Assembly: GCF_020907245.1 (NCBI RefSeq)
Contig: NZ_JAJJWH010000003.1
Location: 124,001-188,000 of the forward strand
Source: Pontibacter harenae
GTDB lineage: Bacteria > Bacteroidota > Bacteroidia > Cytophagales > Hymenobacteraceae
Direction: 5' to 3'
Length of the DNA: 64,000 nucleotides
Part shown: positions 54,801 through 63,156 of the stretch, piece by piece
Position numbering within the stretch: the first letter of the stretch is position 1
Layout of the letters: the number at the start of each line of letters is the position of its first letter
Position numbers and translations under genes: made by a program
The notes under the pieces: generated by a model
The model's input: the letters and a program-made list of their open reading frames with translations, nothing else
What the model was told of the DNA's origin: nothing
Database searches by the model: none

Positions 54801-55022
54801 ATCGTCTGTCAGTGCTGCAGAGTAACCAGGTGCACTTATACTTACACCTGGTACTGGACGTCCAGAGGTAGCATCTTTCACTATACCTGTAACCACAGTT
54901 CCGCCAGTGTATTGTCTTGCAACCGTAACCGAATCTGCGCTCTGTGCAAAAAGCCACACTGGCGAACCAGCTAAAGCAAAGAGAAACGACAGCTCTTTAA
55001 TTCTTTTAGTAATTATCTGCAT
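51837..55022 (-). CDS. SusC/RagA TonB-dependent transporter, third pair
   Basis: The frame is open from 55103, but that start overlaps the preceding FAS1 gene. The ATG at 55022 gives a normal signal (MQIITKRIKELSFLFALAGS, cut near LFAQ) and 1061 residues with a 28-base gap. Domains are carboxypeptidase-regulatory-like (TGIVKDATSGRPVPGVSIS), plug (ITVLKDATSLYGSKGANGAIMITT) and a barrel ending LLGVRLGL. The TonB-box stretch is atypical: instead of EVVVVGYG it reads NSLYEIANLPGGLDKPLNHTT. This divergent plug is often seen in SusC proteins paired with FAS1 lipoproteins. Confidence 0.92.
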   Translation of the reverse strand: MQIITKRIKELSFLFALAGSPVWLFAQSADSVTVARQYTGGTVVTGIVKDATSGRPVPGVSISAPGYSAALTDDNGNFKLNIPDPSAAIVITGEGFQRKEVAVKGQSNVTVSLHEESFNSLYEIANLPGGLDKPLNHTTGAVSSLNPKQAKWATQAETPENYLQGRVAGLNVIRRSGEPGSGANLILRGYSSLYTSNQPLIVVDGMIYDINDYGGSLINNHFTNPLSNIDIKDIDNITVLKDATSLYGSKGANGAIMITTAHAEQLATKIDFATYAGVNQAPDALPVMDAYNYRVYLSDVLKSSGYSDQEIQELPFMNDAPDAPGYYNYHNNTNWQKEVFDKSLNKNYYLKVSGGDNIAKYALSLGYLDQGGIIKNTDFNRYTTRFNADLNMSPKLKVQSNLGFSYSEQNLAEQGLAFKTNPIYLSLVKAPFLSRNEVSDEGITSPNLSDVDVFNIGNPASVVNYVSSTGQNYRFFGSIIFNYQFNEHLSASTQFGITYDKVRESFFVPRRGTLADTLESAVADSRMGNQIKRLFAVYNDSRLSYNKRFNQVHHLNAAVGFRYNDNNSERDYGLGFNSATDELRSIGTGSTALRRAGGDIGRWNWMSIYSGLNYGYLDKYFLSMNLSMDGSSRFGQQAEGGVGINGNRFGVFPSVGAAWLVSSEDFMANLGFIDMLKVHTTYSITGNDDIGNYNSRQFYVSQNLLGLQGLIRGNIGNPELQWETYKKLNAGVDLALLNEKVSLSGNVFHSTTDNMLIQERLISAAGLEYMYTNNGAMQNRGVELSLNSRLINNETFKWDVGLNIATIKNEITKLPGDRMLTNFAGANILTQVGQQANLFYGYKTNGVYTSDGEASNAGLTTRTPDGTYTAFSGGDMRFVDMNNDNVIDEEDRVVIGNPNPDFTGMFSSRVTYKKLSLDAAFTFSKGNDIFNYTRAQLESMAGTNNQLQSVQNRWRANGQVTDMPKATWGDPMGNARFSDRWIEDGSYLRLRSLTLNYDLAIQNRFLKNASVYATANNLFTVTNYLGYDPEFSASSIIFAQGVDVGLIPQFKSVLLGVRLGL

Positions 55023-55050
55023 AATATTGTGTTTAATATTATTAAGGTCT

Positions 55051-56508
55051 TTAGAACACCGGTACCAGTTCGATATAATCCACAGAAAGCGGATTGGCCG
55101 CATCGCTTGTAGAAAGAGCTCCTACCAAGTACATGTTTATGTATCCGAACTTATCAACTGTGTATTCTCCAAGCAGCATTTTTTGGCTGTAGTTATTTGG
55201 TTCTACAGTGGTATAGGGTAGTTCAGAAGCTCCAGGGGTTTTAAAAGCTATTTTCTGCTGAAACGTATTCCCTCCGTTAAAGTCGTTCAGGGCTTGCCAG
55301 TACACCTTATAGGTTGTTGAGTTCACGTTAGGCACCCGATACCGTATATGAAAGCCCCGTATGTCGTGGTTATAAGCCAGAATATCCTGAAATATCTCAC
55401 CTGACTCGCTTCTTCTCCTGCGTGTGCTTACACTTCCTGCCTTTTCGGGGTGGCTCAGGGATAATGATCTGTTCAGGAAAGCTGTTTCGCCTTCTATTCT
55501 AATCGGTTGAATTTTATCGGAAGGCAGAACATCCAGGCTATTTAGTACATACACAATTCCGTTGCTGGTCTTTTCTGTACGAACAATGGCATTTTGGTCT
55601 ATATGCACTTTCACGCTGTCTCTGGAGTAAAGTACATCAGGCAGGTTTTCAGGTGTATACGCCCCTCTTAACGCAAGGTCTTTTACTACTCCCCATGCAG
55701 TGGCTAAATTGGTGCTGTCTGTTGTGTTGGTGGTATAGTATTGCCTGTATTCATCCATTTCGGCCTGAAAAGCTTCATCTGTCAGAACTATAAAAGTGTA
55801 CAGAGAATCTTCATTCGAGATGTCAAATGCTTCATGGAAATAACGGTTACGCAGCACCATGCCTGGAATAGAATCATATACTGGTCTTCCAGTGGCAGGA
55901 TCCACGCCTATTTGGGTGGCAAGACTGTCAATAAACACCGTGTACTCAAGTGATTTCATAAATTCTTTCTGCCTGGAGCCAAATGCTGTTCCGTTCAGAA
56001 ATTCCCAGGAGTTCATTTTAGGAACCATGGCAGCATCCACAACATGTAGTACACCATTGCCAGCATATCTGTCGGCTTGTTTTATACTGGCTCCCTCTAC
56101 TTTGGCAGCCTGTTTATCCCATGTTATATACTTCCCGTTCAGTGTCTGAATGCGTGAAGAAGCGGGAAGCGGTGTGTTTGTCAGGTACTGCTGATAGCTA
56201 ATGTGGTTTCCGACAAAAACCTTCAGCTTTTCCGGATCATTGAGGACTGCCTGATCCAGGTTTTGCAAAGCATCGTTTGTAGGTGCCCAAACAGTAAACG
56301 TTTTCGAGGATTTCAACACCTGGTCATACTCTGTTTGCACCAGATACTCGCTGAACTTGCTTAACTCTGGGTTGGCTTCTATCGCCTGAAAAACATTCTC
56401 CCCCAGAGCCTGATCATTCACTGCGATACATTCTTCCCATTTGTCATCACAGGCCACAAAAGTGGAAAGGATAAACAGGCAGAGTATAATTTTTTTATAT
56501 GATACCAT
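55051..56508 (-). CDS. fasciclin (FAS1) domain lipoprotein, second in operon
   Basis: The 485-residue lipoprotein (Cys20 in FVAC) has two FAS1-like units, the first about 25-165 (LSKFSEYLVQTEYDQVL, FTVWAPTNDALQNL, NGVLHVVDAAMVP) and a less regular one about 185-345 (VFIDSLATQIG..., NGIVYVLNSLDVLP). A C-terminal beta-sandwich (about 350-485, DIRGFHIRYRVPNV...YIELVPVF) follows. FAS1 domains mediate adhesion or protein contacts; in SusCD loci they are thought to act as surface accessory or glycan-binding proteins. It follows the other FAS1 gene by 121 bases and precedes susC by 28. No catalytic motif. Confidence 0.85.
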   Translation of the reverse strand: MVSYKKIILCLFILSTFVACDDKWEECIAVNDQALGENVFQAIEANPELSKFSEYLVQTEYDQVLKSSKTFTVWAPTNDALQNLDQAVLNDPEKLKVFVGNHISYQQYLTNTPLPASSRIQTLNGKYITWDKQAAKVEGASIKQADRYAGNGVLHVVDAAMVPKMNSWEFLNGTAFGSRQKEFMKSLEYTVFIDSLATQIGVDPATGRPVYDSIPGMVLRNRYFHEAFDISNEDSLYTFIVLTDEAFQAEMDEYRQYYTTNTTDSTNLATAWGVVKDLALRGAYTPENLPDVLYSRDSVKVHIDQNAIVRTEKTSNGIVYVLNSLDVLPSDKIQPIRIEGETAFLNRSLSLSHPEKAGSVSTRRRRSESGEIFQDILAYNHDIRGFHIRYRVPNVNSTTYKVYWQALNDFNGGNTFQQKIAFKTPGASELPYTTVEPNNYSQKMLLGEYTVDKFGYINMYLVGALSTSDAANPLSVDYIELVPVF

Positions 56509-56629
56509 CTTTCAATAATTTAATTAAAAGGAGATGAAATGCTTTAAGCACGCTGGCAGTAAGCTTGCCTCTGCCAGAATACCTGAAGCTATCGTTTTGT
56601 TGAATTACTGTAGCACATTGGTTTACCAC

Positions 56630-58306
56630 TTAGTACACAGGAGTACCGTCTCTGTCTAGCTTAGGCCATAGTTGGTCCTGATCAACAGGTATAAACTGTA
56701 TCATGTCTAGCTGAATCCACTGCCGTGATAAGTTTACAAGGCCTACCAACTTTATGGTATGGCGGTCGGTGGTTTTTACATCGATGGTGCCAGCCAGCCT
56801 TGCAAAGCTATTGTTCTCCGGAGCTGTCGTATATCTTTTCCAACCCTGTGCCAGCAAGTCCCCTTCTGGCACACCAGCAGGCCAGTAATCTGACATGTTG
56901 ATGGTTCTTTGCAATGGCTCTCCGTCGAAGAAGGTTTGTATGGTAGTTCCCAACCTTCTGTAGGCGATCCAGACTTTGTATTTTCCTTTAATTAAAACAG
57001 GAGTCTTGAACTCAATAGATTTTACAACGGCTGGCCTTAAGTATACCTCCAGATAGTCGTTGTAGACACGGGTGTTGCTCTCTGACGATGGCACCGTCAC
57101 ATACCTGAAGTCGCCACCGTCGGTACCGCCGTCCAGCTTTACATCTTTTAGCTGTGTTATACCCAAGTTAGTAGAAGTTGGGGCAGCTGTACGCCATTGG
57201 GGCATTACGCGTAACTCTGGCTGGTCGGCCACATCAAAATTAACGCGGGTAGGCTTCCTAACTTTAATCGCGATATTCCTTTCTATGGAATGCAACACTC
57301 CATTGGTGGCTGTGTTATCACTCTTAGAACGATCTATAGGTGCGCCTTTTTCCAGTATACCATTAAACACTTCTTCATTTATCAGCACAGAGTCTCCTTT
57401 TAATTTAGTCGTTAATACTTCAAGCGGAGCCAAGGTTTCATGAGACTGAGACGTTACAATATCGGCTACGTACTTATTATCTGGTATAATATGGAAAGCA
57501 ACATATAGGTTTAAGCTATCAGTGGCATCAGCAGGGTTACCAGTACTGGAGTATTTGTCTTCAAGCTCCTCATAATTGTCAATTCCCATGCTCCTATACA
57601 CTTCATCGGTCTGAGCTAGCAAAGTGTACCAGGCTCTTTCTGTATTGCCAGCATCCAGATAATAAGTATTTAATTTTTCGAAATATCCCGTCTCTTTTAA
57701 GGCAGTAGTGAAGATGGTATAGGCTGGGTTTTCGGCTACAAGTTCAGCTACTGTTTTTGTAGCAGGCTCCAGCACCTTATCAATGCTGTGGATAATGCCG
57801 TTCCCAACCTTAATGTTTCCCTCTACAAGTTTCGCCTGACGATTTATACTGATACTGGATTTACCGTTCTCGTTCACGGCCCCCGTAATCAGGTATTGGC
57901 CCAGCATGGTTATTCTTGGCAGCTTACCATCTGTAAACGCAGACGTGGAGATTGTGTCCTCTATTAAGTGAAGTTTAACGATATCTTTCAGCTCGTCTAA
58001 GTCAAGCTGCTCGACAGCGCTAACCCCTTTCTGCTGCATAAAAAGTTGCACAGCATCGTTAGTCGGTGCAAAAAGGGTATACGCTCCGTAGGCCCCTAAA
58101 TAACCTGCGTTACCAGTCACCTCCAACACCTTCAGAAACTCTGAGAACTGCTCCGGATATCTCTCAAGGTACCCCGTCATGTTTACATCATTAGTGGTAC
58201 TCATCTCAAGGTTTTCTTCCTGGCACCCCAGCAACATAGTTACCATGAGCAGGCATACAGCTGTAATTCGTGCCAGGCTATTCCAACTACCAATTATATT
58301 TTTCAT
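56630..58306 (-). CDS. fasciclin (FAS1) domain lipoprotein, first in operon after SusD
   Basis: The 558-residue lipoprotein (Cys28 in LLGC) begins with a FAS1 unit (about 35-180: LSKVLEVTGNAGYL-like start, YTLFAPTNDAVQLFM, GNGIIHSIDKVLEP), a second unit (about 185-350 ending TNGVLHSIERNIAIKV) and a C-terminal beta-sandwich (about 360-558, with VNFDVADQPELRVMPQW and WIQLDMIQFIPV). The three-part design matches the next gene, so the two are paralogues of the same architecture. It is 23 bases after SusD. Surface-exposed role with its SusCD pair is inferred. Confidence 0.85.
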   Translation of the reverse strand: MKNIIGSWNSLARITAVCLLMVTMLLGCQEENLEMSTTNDVNMTGYLERYPEQFSEFLKVLEVTGNAGYLGAYGAYTLFAPTNDAVQLFMQQKGVSAVEQLDLDELKDIVKLHLIEDTISTSAFTDGKLPRITMLGQYLITGAVNENGKSSISINRQAKLVEGNIKVGNGIIHSIDKVLEPATKTVAELVAENPAYTIFTTALKETGYFEKLNTYYLDAGNTERAWYTLLAQTDEVYRSMGIDNYEELEDKYSSTGNPADATDSLNLYVAFHIIPDNKYVADIVTSQSHETLAPLEVLTTKLKGDSVLINEEVFNGILEKGAPIDRSKSDNTATNGVLHSIERNIAIKVRKPTRVNFDVADQPELRVMPQWRTAAPTSTNLGITQLKDVKLDGGTDGGDFRYVTVPSSESNTRVYNDYLEVYLRPAVVKSIEFKTPVLIKGKYKVWIAYRRLGTTIQTFFDGEPLQRTINMSDYWPAGVPEGDLLAQGWKRYTTAPENNSFARLAGTIDVKTTDRHTIKLVGLVNLSRQWIQLDMIQFIPVDQDQLWPKLDRDGTPVY

Positions 58307-58329
58307 ATTATTAAAGCTTAAATAAACTA

Positions 58330-59823
58330 CTATTGATAAAATGGATTCTGCACCAGATTCTTGTTTGTCAGCAGCTCGTACTGGTATATAGGCCAGTAAT
58401 GGCTGTTCACGTCTCTGATCTTATTCATGATAGTCTGTTGCCTATCCACAGGAGCGCTTGAAATAACCATATCTCGCAGAATGTCCATGCGGGCATAGTT
58501 GTCTCGCTTGGCATTGCGTAGCACATCGTACCACCGCTTTCCTTCAAAAGCGAATTCCCTCGCCCGTTCTTCCAGAATATAGTCAATCAACCCGTTTACG
58601 TCGCCAGCCCCTACGTTTCGTTCGGTACCTGGCAGCGCGTTTGCACGTGCACGAATTGTCTCTACAATACTCAGCGCTTCCTCACCCCGTCCTGTTAGAG
58701 CTAGAGCCTCCGCTTTCATCAGTAAGATATCTGCATAGCGATAAACAATGAAATGCGCATAGGAATCGTTTTGGGATCTGGACTGATCTAATGATAAACC
58801 AAGATACTTCCATACTTCACTGTTAGAGATTCTGACAGAAGCATTTAACCTCGAATCGACATTCAAAGGATCGTTTTCGTCTAAGGTATATACTTCCTCT
58901 ATTACACGGGGAGCAGCCAGAAACCTTCTGCCTACACTGGCACTGAGGAGGGGATAATAAGGATTTGTTTTCTGTGCATTAAACTGTAGCTCAAAAATGG
59001 CCTCACTGGAGTTACCAATGCCGTACAACTCCTGAAACCAGTTTGAATTGATTTTAGGCTGCACTAAGGCAAACTGACCTGAGTTGATAAGTTTATCACA
59101 GGCTACAATGCAGCTATCGTACTGGTTTTTCCAGAGGTATACATCAGCTTGTAGTGCATTTACAGTATATTTTGTAACTCTACCCTTATCAAACGCATTG
59201 TTGCCATACGAAATCACCGCCCACTCTTCTGCCGTTTGAAGATCTTTTGTTATCTGGTCCAGTATCTCTTCGGAAGTATTTTTTGGCAGGGCAATGTCTT
59301 GGTCGTCGCTTATAGTAGCGTCTAGTTTTAACGGAACTTCCCCGAAACTTCGCACTAAGTAAAAGTACATCAGGCTTCGGATGGTAAGCGCTTCCGCCAT
59401 GTAAGCGTGCAGCTGCTCCTCATTAAAGGTCATATCTTCATTTAAAGTAGCTGGGGCAAGATCTAAAACTGTGTTGCAGTAGTTTATCGTTTTGTAGAAA
59501 GACCGCCAGTCCACAATAGGGTTAGTATCTACAATGTTACCGTTGATCACATCCATCTCGTTAAACCGCACACCTGAGTTTGCCATCAACATATCTGCCC
59601 GCAATTCGCCCCACAAGAACAGTTTTTCAGAGAGGTCGTTTTCTAGCATGGAGGCATAAATGCCTATCACGGCAGACTGAACCTGTTCCTTCGTTTTCCA
59701 GAAGTTTTGCCTCACAATACCGTCCTGAGGCTTCAGGTCGAGGTATTTGTCACAGGCACTTGTTATGCACAGCACTGCCATTAACAGTGTTGCTTTTAGT
59801 AGTATATTCTTATTCTTAAACAT
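58330..59823 (-). CDS. SusD/RagB lipoprotein, second pair
   Basis: The 497-residue lipoprotein (Cys24 in TSAC) has the family segments KYLDLKPQDGIVRQNFWKT, AEALTIRSLMYFYLVRSFGEVPL and LEERAREFAFEGKRWYDVLRNAKR. It is encoded 30 bases after its SusC and 23 before the FAS1 gene. It is shorter than the other two SusD proteins here. Captures glycan for the paired transporter; ligand unknown. Confidence 0.94.
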   Translation of the reverse strand: MFKNKNILLKATLLMAVLCITSACDKYLDLKPQDGIVRQNFWKTKEQVQSAVIGIYASMLENDLSEKLFLWGELRADMLMANSGVRFNEMDVINGNIVDTNPIVDWRSFYKTINYCNTVLDLAPATLNEDMTFNEEQLHAYMAEALTIRSLMYFYLVRSFGEVPLKLDATISDDQDIALPKNTSEEILDQITKDLQTAEEWAVISYGNNAFDKGRVTKYTVNALQADVYLWKNQYDSCIVACDKLINSGQFALVQPKINSNWFQELYGIGNSSEAIFELQFNAQKTNPYYPLLSASVGRRFLAAPRVIEEVYTLDENDPLNVDSRLNASVRISNSEVWKYLGLSLDQSRSQNDSYAHFIVYRYADILLMKAEALALTGRGEEALSIVETIRARANALPGTERNVGAGDVNGLIDYILEERAREFAFEGKRWYDVLRNAKRDNYARMDILRDMVISSAPVDRQQTIMNKIRDVNSHYWPIYQYELLTNKNLVQNPFYQ

Positions 59824-59853
59824 ATTCAGATAGTTTAGAGCCTACTGTAAATT

Positions 59854-62800
59854 TTAGAATCTGACATTTGCGCCAACCGTAATGTTCTGCACCGGAGGTG
59901 TTCTAGACTCATCAAAGCCAATGCGAAGCGGGTCGCTTCCCCTTAAGGTTACCTCTGGGTCCTGGCCTGTGTAGTTCGTGAAAGTGAGCAGGTTCTCGGC
60001 TGTTACATAAAACCCTAGATCCTGCACTCCCAACGACTGTAGGATATGTGCTGGCAGGTTGTATCTGATAGTTATGTATTTAAAGCGAAGGAAAGATGCA
60101 TCTTCTACGTAGCGGTCTGAGGCAAGCCAGTTATAACCATAGCCCAAAAGCGCGCGCGGAATGTCTGTTTCATCACCAGGGTTTCTCCATCTTCTTAATA
60201 CAGCAGTACTTTGGTTATCATAACCATACATGTTCTCTGTCAGCATTTTGGTCTGGTTAACCACATCAAACTTATATCTGAAGTTGAAGAACAGGTTAAC
60301 TTTCCAGTTCTTATAGCTAAGTGAGGGACCGAAGCCACCAGTAAGCTTTGGGTTGGCGTTACCGAGGTACACTACATCCATGTGGTCGATGTTACCGTCA
60401 TGGTTAATATCCTCATACATCGCGTCGCCTGGTTGAAACACATAGTCAATAGTAGGATAGCCAAAGCGCATCGGAATTACCTGCCCATTAGGGCCGACAA
60501 TGGCATTCCCGTCTTTATCTTTTGCGATGATAGACTCTGAATCTGGATAAACGCCTTTGTACCTATAGCCATAGAAAGATCCGAACGGGTTATTCTCCTG
60601 TATCGTGATCAGATAACTGCCGTTTCGAAGCAAATCACCTGAAGTACGCGGGTATAAATCTGATATTTCGCGGATGATGTTGTTGTTTTTAGCTAGGTTT
60701 AAAGCAAAGTTTATCGTTAGATCATTCGCTTGGTATGGCGTGGTGTTGAAGGCAATTTCCCATCCCTGGTTGTCCATAACACCCACGTTCATATCCACAT
60801 TGCTGAAGCCAGAAACCGACGAAATGTCCAACCCTCTGTAAAACATGTCTTTTGTCCGCTTCTTGTAGAAATCCACATCCACACCCAAACGGTACTGAAA
60901 CATCTGGAGGTTAAAGCCTACGTTTTGCTGCACCACCGTTTCCCACTTCAGGTTCTTCAGTTCCATGTTGGCTGGGTACACACCCGACATACCAAGGTAG
61001 TTCCAGTCGAAGTTGTTGTAGATGTTAAAATGGCCATAACTCGCACTTGGCTCGTTACCACTTGTGCCATAACTTACCCTTGCACTTAAATCATCTACCA
61101 TGGTTAACCCCTGCATAAACGGTTCCCCTGAAACGCGCCATCTGGCCGAGACAGATGGGAAAGTACCCCAGCGGTGGTTTTCACCAAATTTTGAACTACC
61201 GTCTCTGCGAATGCTGCCGTTAATAATATAGCGGTCTAGGTAGCTGTACTGCGCGTTTAGTAGCACACCAACACTTCTGTTCTGAACTGAGGAAGAGTTA
61301 AGTGTAAGTTCCTCATTCTGTATTCTTGATGGCACAGAAGGATCCTGAAGCAGTGCCGACGCTGCGTTAGATGTGGTAACCCCGAAACCTACAGTTTTAT
61401 AGTCGAAGGTCATGAAAGATGCTATAGCCTGCAAGTTGTGATCTGGGCTTAAGCGTGGGGTATAAAGAAGGTTTGTTTTCGAAACTACGCTGAACTGATC
61501 TAAATCAGAGTCTGAAGCTCTGTTCACAGAGGTCTCCGTCCATGGCCTTCCCGTGGCAGTTTGCGGCAGAAACATCTTTGTTTTGCTGTTGTTGATGTCA
61601 AACTGCACATCGGAAGACGCCATCAGCTTGTCTGGAATAATATCATACTGCAAATTAAATTTGGGAATGATACGCTCACCAATTAGTCTGTTTTGTCCCT
61701 CCAGGGCCATGGCAAGCGGGTTAAACGTTCCCAGCACCCTTCCATCAGATCTTAAGCTTGCGCCCCCCTGGATGTTTGTTGCAGGCGAGAAGTAATTTGG
61801 AGTCACATTTCCATACTCATCCACTTCATATAGCCCCATGTTTGGCATTTTATTGTAGGCTACCGAACGGATGCTGTTTGTATAGTTTCTGTTGTTTACA
61901 GAGTGCGTATAAGCAAGGTCTGTTCTGAATCTTATGCGCTCCGACACGTTAAAGTCGAGGTTGATGCGGGTGGAGATACGGGAAAGATCGGTGCCTATTG
62001 TAGTACCTTTCTGCCCCAGGTAACCAACAGAAGTATAATACCTTGCTTTGTCACCACCACCTGATAAGGAAATGTTATGGTCATTTATCAAGCCTGTCTG
62101 TGTGATGGCATCTATCCAATCTGTGTTGTTGCTGTAGTTATAGTAGTAATAAGGGTCATTCGGATCGTATAAAAACTCTTTTATGGTCGTAGTATTCAGA
62201 GGCATTCCTGTACGGTTCATGTAAGCCTCTGGTATCAGCATAGAATACTGGTCTCCACTTAGCATCGGAATGGGATCCGGCTGCTTTGTAACAGTACCTT
62301 TAAAGGTGTAGTTAATAGTAGGTTTGCCTTTCGATCCTCTTTTAGTTGTGATTACCAACACCCCGTTCGAAGCTCTGGAACCCCATAGAGCAGTAGCAGC
62401 AGCATCTTTCAAAACAGAAATTTCTTTAATATCGGCAGGAGCAATGTTAAGCAGCTGAGCGTAACCCTGCTCATCGGCAGTTGCAAAGTTGAAGTCAGAG
62501 GCAATCTCGATAGCATAAGGCATTCCGTCTACCACAATAAGCGGGTCTGCATTAGAGTTGATGGAAGAAGTACCGCGTATTCTAATAGACATTCCAGCGC
62601 CAGGGTCACCTGTATTCGCTACAATATCCACACCAGCCATACGCCCCTGCAGTGCCTGGTCTATTGAGGTTGCCTGTACCTCCTGAATCTCCTTCGCACT
62701 TACCGTGGCAATAGCAGAGGTTAAATTTCGCTTATCAATAGCCATCATGCCAGTGTTTACCTCTTCGGCAACAATCTCTACTTCCCCTAGTGCTTTAGCG

Positions 62801-63129
62801 CTAGACTCAAGCTGTACATTAATTTCAGATCGATTGTTAGGGTTCACTGTTACAGTTTTAAATCCCATGTAGGAAATGACCAGCTTATGCGAAGGATCTT
62901 TCATCTTAACTGCAAAGTTTCCCTCTAAGTCAGTCTGCGCTCCAGTTACAACCCGATTGTCTTCATCCATTTCAGTAACCGACACACCAACCAAAGGTTC
63001 TTTGCTACCTTGCTCCGTTACCTTGCCCCGTACAATTAGCGGTGTTGTCTGCGCGTTTGCTACGACACCACTCAGCAGAAGAACTGCTAACAGAGGCAGG
63101 CATAAAATCTTTTCAAGTATTTTTTTCAT
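59854..63129 (-). CDS. SusC/RagA TonB-dependent transporter, second pair
   Basis: The 1091-residue protein has a signal (about 1-26, ending VANA-Q), carboxypeptidase-regulatory-like domain (VRGKVTEQGSKEPLVGVSVTE), plug (IKEISVLKDAAATALWGSRASNG, a clear SusC signature) and a 22-strand barrel ending NITVGANVRF. The TonB-box region reads LGEVEIVAEEVNTGMM. It imports oligosaccharides with the SusD encoded 30 bases downstream and follows the FAS1 gene by 27 bases within the same operon. Confidence 0.94.
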   Translation of the reverse strand: MKKILEKILCLPLLAVLLLSGVVANAQTTPLIVRGKVTEQGSKEPLVGVSVTEMDEDNRVVTGAQTDLEGNFAVKMKDPSHKLVISYMGFKTVTVNPNNRSEINVQLESSAKALGEVEIVAEEVNTGMMAIDKRNLTSAIATVSAKEIQEVQATSIDQALQGRMAGVDIVANTGDPGAGMSIRIRGTSSINSNADPLIVVDGMPYAIEIASDFNFATADEQGYAQLLNIAPADIKEISVLKDAAATALWGSRASNGVLVITTKRGSKGKPTINYTFKGTVTKQPDPIPMLSGDQYSMLIPEAYMNRTGMPLNTTTIKEFLYDPNDPYYYYNYSNNTDWIDAITQTGLINDHNISLSGGGDKARYYTSVGYLGQKGTTIGTDLSRISTRINLDFNVSERIRFRTDLAYTHSVNNRNYTNSIRSVAYNKMPNMGLYEVDEYGNVTPNYFSPATNIQGGASLRSDGRVLGTFNPLAMALEGQNRLIGERIIPKFNLQYDIIPDKLMASSDVQFDINNSKTKMFLPQTATGRPWTETSVNRASDSDLDQFSVVSKTNLLYTPRLSPDHNLQAIASFMTFDYKTVGFGVTTSNAASALLQDPSVPSRIQNEELTLNSSSVQNRSVGVLLNAQYSYLDRYIINGSIRRDGSSKFGENHRWGTFPSVSARWRVSGEPFMQGLTMVDDLSARVSYGTSGNEPSASYGHFNIYNNFDWNYLGMSGVYPANMELKNLKWETVVQQNVGFNLQMFQYRLGVDVDFYKKRTKDMFYRGLDISSVSGFSNVDMNVGVMDNQGWEIAFNTTPYQANDLTINFALNLAKNNNIIREISDLYPRTSGDLLRNGSYLITIQENNPFGSFYGYRYKGVYPDSESIIAKDKDGNAIVGPNGQVIPMRFGYPTIDYVFQPGDAMYEDINHDGNIDHMDVVYLGNANPKLTGGFGPSLSYKNWKVNLFFNFRYKFDVVNQTKMLTENMYGYDNQSTAVLRRWRNPGDETDIPRALLGYGYNWLASDRYVEDASFLRFKYITIRYNLPAHILQSLGVQDLGFYVTAENLLTFTNYTGQDPEVTLRGSDPLRIGFDESRTPPVQNITVGANVRF

Positions 63130-63156
63130 ATCTACTATCGATTAATTCTGCTTCAT

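Noticed and set aside
55023-55103. upstream start for the third SusC
   Set aside because: It overlaps the preceding FAS1 gene; ATG at 55022 gives a standard signal peptide.
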